Below are positions 60,702 through 64,000 of a stretch of DNA of 64,000 nt, piece after piece; the first letter of the stretch is position 1; each line of letters starts with the position of its first letter. The position numbers and the translations under genes were made by a program. The notes under the pieces are model-generated. The model was given only the letters and a program-made list of their open reading frames with translations, did no database searches and was not told where the DNA came from. The DNA lies in NCBI RefSeq assembly GCF_024181405.1, contig NZ_CP051302.1, forward strand, positions 186,001-250,000. Reading direction: 5' to 3'. This DNA comes from Treponema denticola (GTDB lineage Bacteria; Spirochaetota; Spirochaetia; Treponematales; Treponemataceae).

Positions 60702-62431
60702 CGCCATTCATTTGCTTGCGAATACAGTTTCTGCAGTTTGCTGTACTTTCCGCCTTTTTCCATAAGCTCTTTGTCGCTGCCGCGTTCGATTATGTTTCCG
60801 TCTTCGACAACCAAAATTTCATCGACATTTTTAATCGAGCTTAAGCGGTGAGCAATCATGATTACCGTTTTGTTTTTCATCAGATTGGAAAAGGCCTGCT
60901 GAATTTCATATTCGTTTTCGGGGTCGGCAGCGGCTGAAGCTTCGTCCAAGATGATGATGTCGGCATTTTTTAAAATGGCTCTGGCGATTGCAACACGTTG
61001 AATTTCTCCGCCGGATAAATGCACTCCTTTTGAACCGATTAAAGTGTGTTCTCTATCTTTAAACTTATCCAAGATGTCTTCACATCTGGCAAGGCGGAGT
61101 GCGTTCATGACATCTTTGTCGCTTGCGTTTTTATTTCCCATTTTCACATTTTCAAAAATACTGGTTTTAAAAAGTTTAGATGTTTGGAACACAAAGGCGA
61201 TATTTTTCATTAAGGCGTTTTTGGAGTACGAGGCAATATTTTTTCCGCCGATTAGAATTTCGCCTTCATTTATTCTATAAAAACCTGAGATAAGTTTTGC
61301 TATTGTAGATTTTCCTCCTCCTGATGAGCCGACAAGGGCGTAGGTTTTATTCGGTTCAAGTTTAAAACTCACGTTTTTCAAAATCTTTTCTTCATTGTAG
61401 CCGAACGAAACATTTTTAAATTCAATACCGAAGTTGTCGAATTTTTCTTCCGTTCCGTGGGTTATGTTATCCTTACTCATTTCGGTAAAAAGATTTTCCA
61501 GTTTGTCTACAACGCTCTTTGCCTGAAAGTTGTACATGCCGACATACATAACACGCATAAAAGAAGCAAAGAGAATTCCTGTAAAACATACATAAAATAC
61601 TATTTTTGCGATGATGAGATTTCCGTCCGCACCCTTATTCATATAATAAATTGCTGCAGGAATTGTGAAGGCGGCAAACAAATTGAATAGCACTTGAAAC
61701 ATAACATAAGGGCTTCGGCAGCTGAGCGTGTACTTGTATGCCAAATCGGAATAGTCGATAATTGCCGTGTAAAACGATTTGAAGGATTCTACCGTGCTAT
61801 TAAAGATTTTTACAACCTGCATACCGCGTACGTACTCCACCGCTTCGCTGTTCATCCTTTCCAAGGCTGCCATGTATTTCTGCATAAAGTTCTTATTGCC
61901 CATCATAAACATCATCTGCACACCGCCGATTATCGCGATAATGCTAAGCAAGATACCTAGTTTTATGTCTACCATAAAAACAATGACGAACATTAAAATC
62001 GGAGTAAGAAGGGCGGCTACATTGTCGGGAATAAGGTGAGCGACAATCATGTGCGTTTCCTGCGCGTTGTCGTCGATGATTTTGCGAATCTTTCCCGAAT
62101 TGTTTATATCGAAAAAAGCAAAGGATGCATTCATCAAATGTTTGATTGCCTCTTTTCGTAAATTCGATTCAAGACGGAAACCCAAGACATGCGATGCCCA
62201 TAGGGACGCGAAATACACAACCGAGTAACCGAGCATAAGAGCGACAATCACCGTTGCATAAAACGATCCGTCCGTAACGCTTTTTGTAACCAAAAAGGCG
62301 TACAAAAACTTCCATAAGTACCAAAATGCTCCCATTTGGCAAGCAACGCCTAAAGCGGAGCAAATAATGGAAATATACACGCAGTGTTTTTTTTCCGGCG
62401 TATATTTCAATAATCTTTTGTATGTGTCCAT
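60695..62431 (-). CDS. ABC exporter half-transporter
   Basis: 578 residues; six helices in residues 1-310, then Walker A GSSGGGKST, signature LSGGEIQR and Walker B IIILDEASAA. The last codons W-R-F-stop run into the 122-bp element, which supplies the TGA. It lies 150 nt after the upstream ABC gene (62582), with the other element copy between them. It probably pairs with it as a heterodimer. Confidence 0.92.
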   Translation of the reverse strand: MDTYKRLLKYTPEKKHCVYISIICSALGVACQMGAFWYLWKFLYAFLVTKSVTDGSFYATVIVALMLGYSVVYFASLWASHVLGFRLESNLRKEAIKHLMNASFAFFDINNSGKIRKIIDDNAQETHMIVAHLIPDNVAALLTPILMFVIVFMVDIKLGILLSIIAIIGGVQMMFMMGNKNFMQKYMAALERMNSEAVEYVRGMQVVKIFNSTVESFKSFYTAIIDYSDLAYKYTLSCRSPYVMFQVLFNLFAAFTIPAAIYYMNKGADGNLIIAKIVFYVCFTGILFASFMRVMYVGMYNFQAKSVVDKLENLFTEMSKDNITHGTEEKFDNFGIEFKNVSFGYNEEKILKNVSFKLEPNKTYALVGSSGGGKSTIAKLISGFYRINEGEILIGGKNIASYSKNALMKNIAFVFQTSKLFKTSIFENVKMGNKNASDKDVMNALRLARCEDILDKFKDREHTLIGSKGVHLSGGEIQRVAIARAILKNADIIILDEASAAADPENEYEIQQAFSNLMKNKTVIMIAHRLSSIKNVDEILVVEDGNIIERGSDKELMEKGGKYSKLQKLYSQANEWRF

Positions 62432-62447
62432 TCAGACCTCCTTATAT

Positions 62448-62569
62448 CTTTTGAAAATAGGTGGGCATCTGCGTTGTCGCTTCACAAAAAACAGTCCTCG
62501 ACGTACAAAAAGTACGCCTGCGGGTGTTTTTTGCTTGCTCCTAGCATCTGCTCCACCTATTTTCAAAAG
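62448..62569. mobile_element. 122-bp MITE-like element, copy 2
   Basis: The reverse complement matches copy 1 (60580-60701) along its whole length with a few substitutions; its own ends are CTTTTGAAAATAGGTGG and CCACCTATTTTCAAAAG, perfect over 17 bp. It fills almost all of the gap between two ABC genes. No coding capacity. Confidence 0.85.
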
Positions 62570-62581
62570 GTTGTGTACCAA

Positions 62582-64000
62582 TTATTCCTCCGCTGCAAGT
62601 TTCCAGCTTATGCCCGATTGGAAGTTGTTCCACATGTTGTTATACATGCCGGTCTTTGCTAAAAGCTCTGCATGAGTTCCGGCCTCTTCAATTTTGCCTT
62701 CATTGATAACGCAGATTTGATCTGCATTGACAATTGAAGAAAGACGATGAGCAATCATTATTACCGTTTTGTCTTTAAGTAATTGACTTAATGTTTTTTT
62801 GATTTTATGCTCGTTTTCTGCATCGGCAAAGCTGGTGGCCTCATCGAGAACAATAATCGGAGCATCATGCAAAAGGGAGCGGGCAATCGCAAGCCTCTGT
62901 GCTTCTCCTCCGGAAAGGTATATTCCCTTAGTACCGTATACCGTGTCTATTCCGTCAGGCAGCTTTTCGATAATATCCATGCACTCTGCTTTTTGCAGTA
63001 CTGCAAGGACTTCTTCGCGTGTTGCATCTTTTTTACCGTAGCGGATATTTTCAAAAATGCTTTCATTAAAAAGTTTATTTTCCTGAAACACAAAGCTGAT
63101 AAGATGCATAAGGTCATCTGTTTTGATATCTTTGATATTTATGCCGCCGATGGTAATTTCTCCGGAATCGGTTTCCCAAAAGCGTCCGAGTAAATTGACG
63201 AGGGTGGTTTTTCCGCCGCCCGAAGGTCCGACAAGGGCGGTCAACGAATGTTCGGGAAGTTTAAGCGATATGCCGCTTATAGCCTTTTTAAAAGACTGTT
63301 CGGCGGTTTGTGTCTCTTGTGTTCCTTCTTCTTTATAAGAAAATACAACATCCTTAAACTCAATATCGAATTTTTTCGGCATAACCGAATGTTCCGGTTC
63401 GGGGGCAGGCTTTTCATTTAAGATAGCTTCAATGCGGTTGAGAGCATCTCCTCCTTGAAGATTTAAAGTTGAACCGTACACGATTTTTATCATCATATTA
63501 AATAAAACAGGCGAAAGAGAAAGATAAAAAATAAAGCCGTACAAAAACTTTGCATAAGGCTCGCCATCTCCTGCCGTTCCGGCAAAGATAAATGCGGCGG
63601 GAACCAAAAAGATAAAGCCCGCTTTTAATAGAGCAAGAAAAACTGCAAAGCCGTTTTCCCAAGCAACGGTATACTTTAAAACATTATCGCGGTAGTTTAT
63701 AATCGAACTGTAAAAATCCTTAAAGCGGTGTACCGATTGATTAAAAGTTTTAATAACCGAAATACCGCGGATATATTCCGTACCGGCACTGTTCATTTTT
63801 TCAAGTGAGTTTTCATAGCTTTCCATAAATCCCATTTTTTTGCCCTTTGCCATCATCACACCTTGAAGAACAAAGGCGATAACAAGTGTCAAAAATGAAA
63901 TAAGGCCGAACCGCCAATCAAAAAAGAAAAGTAAAAACAAAACGGCAATCGGACTAACTATATTTTGTACGACATCGGGCAGCATGTGTGCAATAAGCCC
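62582..64000 (-). CDS. ABC exporter half-transporter, 5' end outside the window
   Basis: 472 codons visible; the frame is open to the window edge (GLIAHMLPDVVQN...), and the first ATG at 63985 lies inside the membrane domain, so it is not the start. Four helices are visible, then Walker A GPSGGGKTT, signature LSGGEAQR, Walker B IIVLDEATSF. A gap of 12 nt separates it from the repeat element. Confidence 0.9.
   Translation of the reverse strand, partial: GLIAHMLPDVVQNIVSPIAVLFLLFFFDWRFGLISFLTLVIAFVLQGVMMAKGKKMGFMESYENSLEKMNSAGTEYIRGISVIKTFNQSVHRFKDFYSSIINYRDNVLKYTVAWENGFAVFLALLKAGFIFLVPAAFIFAGTAGDGEPYAKFLYGFIFYLSLSPVLFNMMIKIVYGSTLNLQGGDALNRIEAILNEKPAPEPEHSVMPKKFDIEFKDVVFSYKEEGTQETQTAEQSFKKAISGISLKLPEHSLTALVGPSGGGKTTLVNLLGRFWETDSGEITIGGINIKDIKTDDLMHLISFVFQENKLFNESIFENIRYGKKDATREEVLAVLQKAECMDIIEKLPDGIDTVYGTKGIYLSGGEAQRLAIARSLLHDAPIIVLDEATSFADAENEHKIKKTLSQLLKDKTVIMIAHRLSSIVNADQICVINEGKIEEAGTHAELLAKTGMYNNMWNNFQSGISWKLAAEE

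Noticed and set aside
1..64000. tRNA and rRNA genes
   Set aside because: No cloverleaf-like segment with a TTCGA loop or rRNA core sequence was seen by eye; a dedicated scan was not possible.

Overview
The window looks like a host-associated Treponema chromosome, very close to Treponema denticola. The evidence is an AT-rich genome, spirochaete lipoboxes, tuf placed directly upstream of the S10-spc-alpha ribosomal cluster, no rpsD between rpsK and rpoA, BspA-type leucine-rich repeats, a 'FYENG' repeat protein and a methyl-accepting chemotaxis protein. The species call is inference; no search was run.

Layout. 1-3.0 kb: the end of a barrel-like protein, two exported or lipid-anchored proteins, and a convergent NhaC-type Na+/H+ antiporter. 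3.1-17.9 kb: one long ribosomal operon, starting from a consensus promoter and an approximately 420-nt structured leader, then tuf, S10 to L30, L15, secY, L36, S13, S11, rpoA, L17 and a small zinc-ribbon protein, closed by a strong terminator. The L36 gene (37 codons) is intact. 18-26 kb: a decayed pyrimidine-dimer-glycosylase-like gene beside a DUF1722 gene, a PHP phosphatase/acylphosphatase pair, an MFS carrier, a glycerophosphodiesterase, an acetyltransferase/methyltransferase pair, an Rrf2 regulator with an NAD(P)-binding reductase and clear palindromic operators, and a large lipoprotein.

26-42 kb is a defence island: McrBC; a type III restriction-modification locus (mod intact, res frameshifted between the DESHH box and the TATP motif) with a Doc toxin/antitoxin pair nested between mod and res; a three-gene operon of AAA ATPase, subtilisin-like protease and PD-(D/E)XK nuclease; an orphan gene; a tandem-repeat and hairpin region; and an XRE/ImmA-type regulator-protease pair behind a perfect 23-bp palindrome. 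The ATPase-protease-nuclease operon is my best candidate for an undescribed system.

42-51 kb: an HU-like DUF4469 protein and a set of surface or periplasmic proteins (LPP20-like, CsgG-like, a membrane protein, the FYENG repeat protein, an LRR lipoprotein). Two of these genes share a nearly identical hairpin plus ribosome-binding-site leader. A G9 tract lies in the gap upstream. 51-64 kb: an acetyltransferase, a chemotaxis receptor, a MATE exporter, and five ABC half-exporters (a plus-strand pair and three on the minus strand, the last cut by the window edge) with an ICMT-like methyltransferase. Two copies of a 122-bp element with terminal inverted repeats flank one ABC gene in opposite orientations, and one copy supplies that gene's stop codon.
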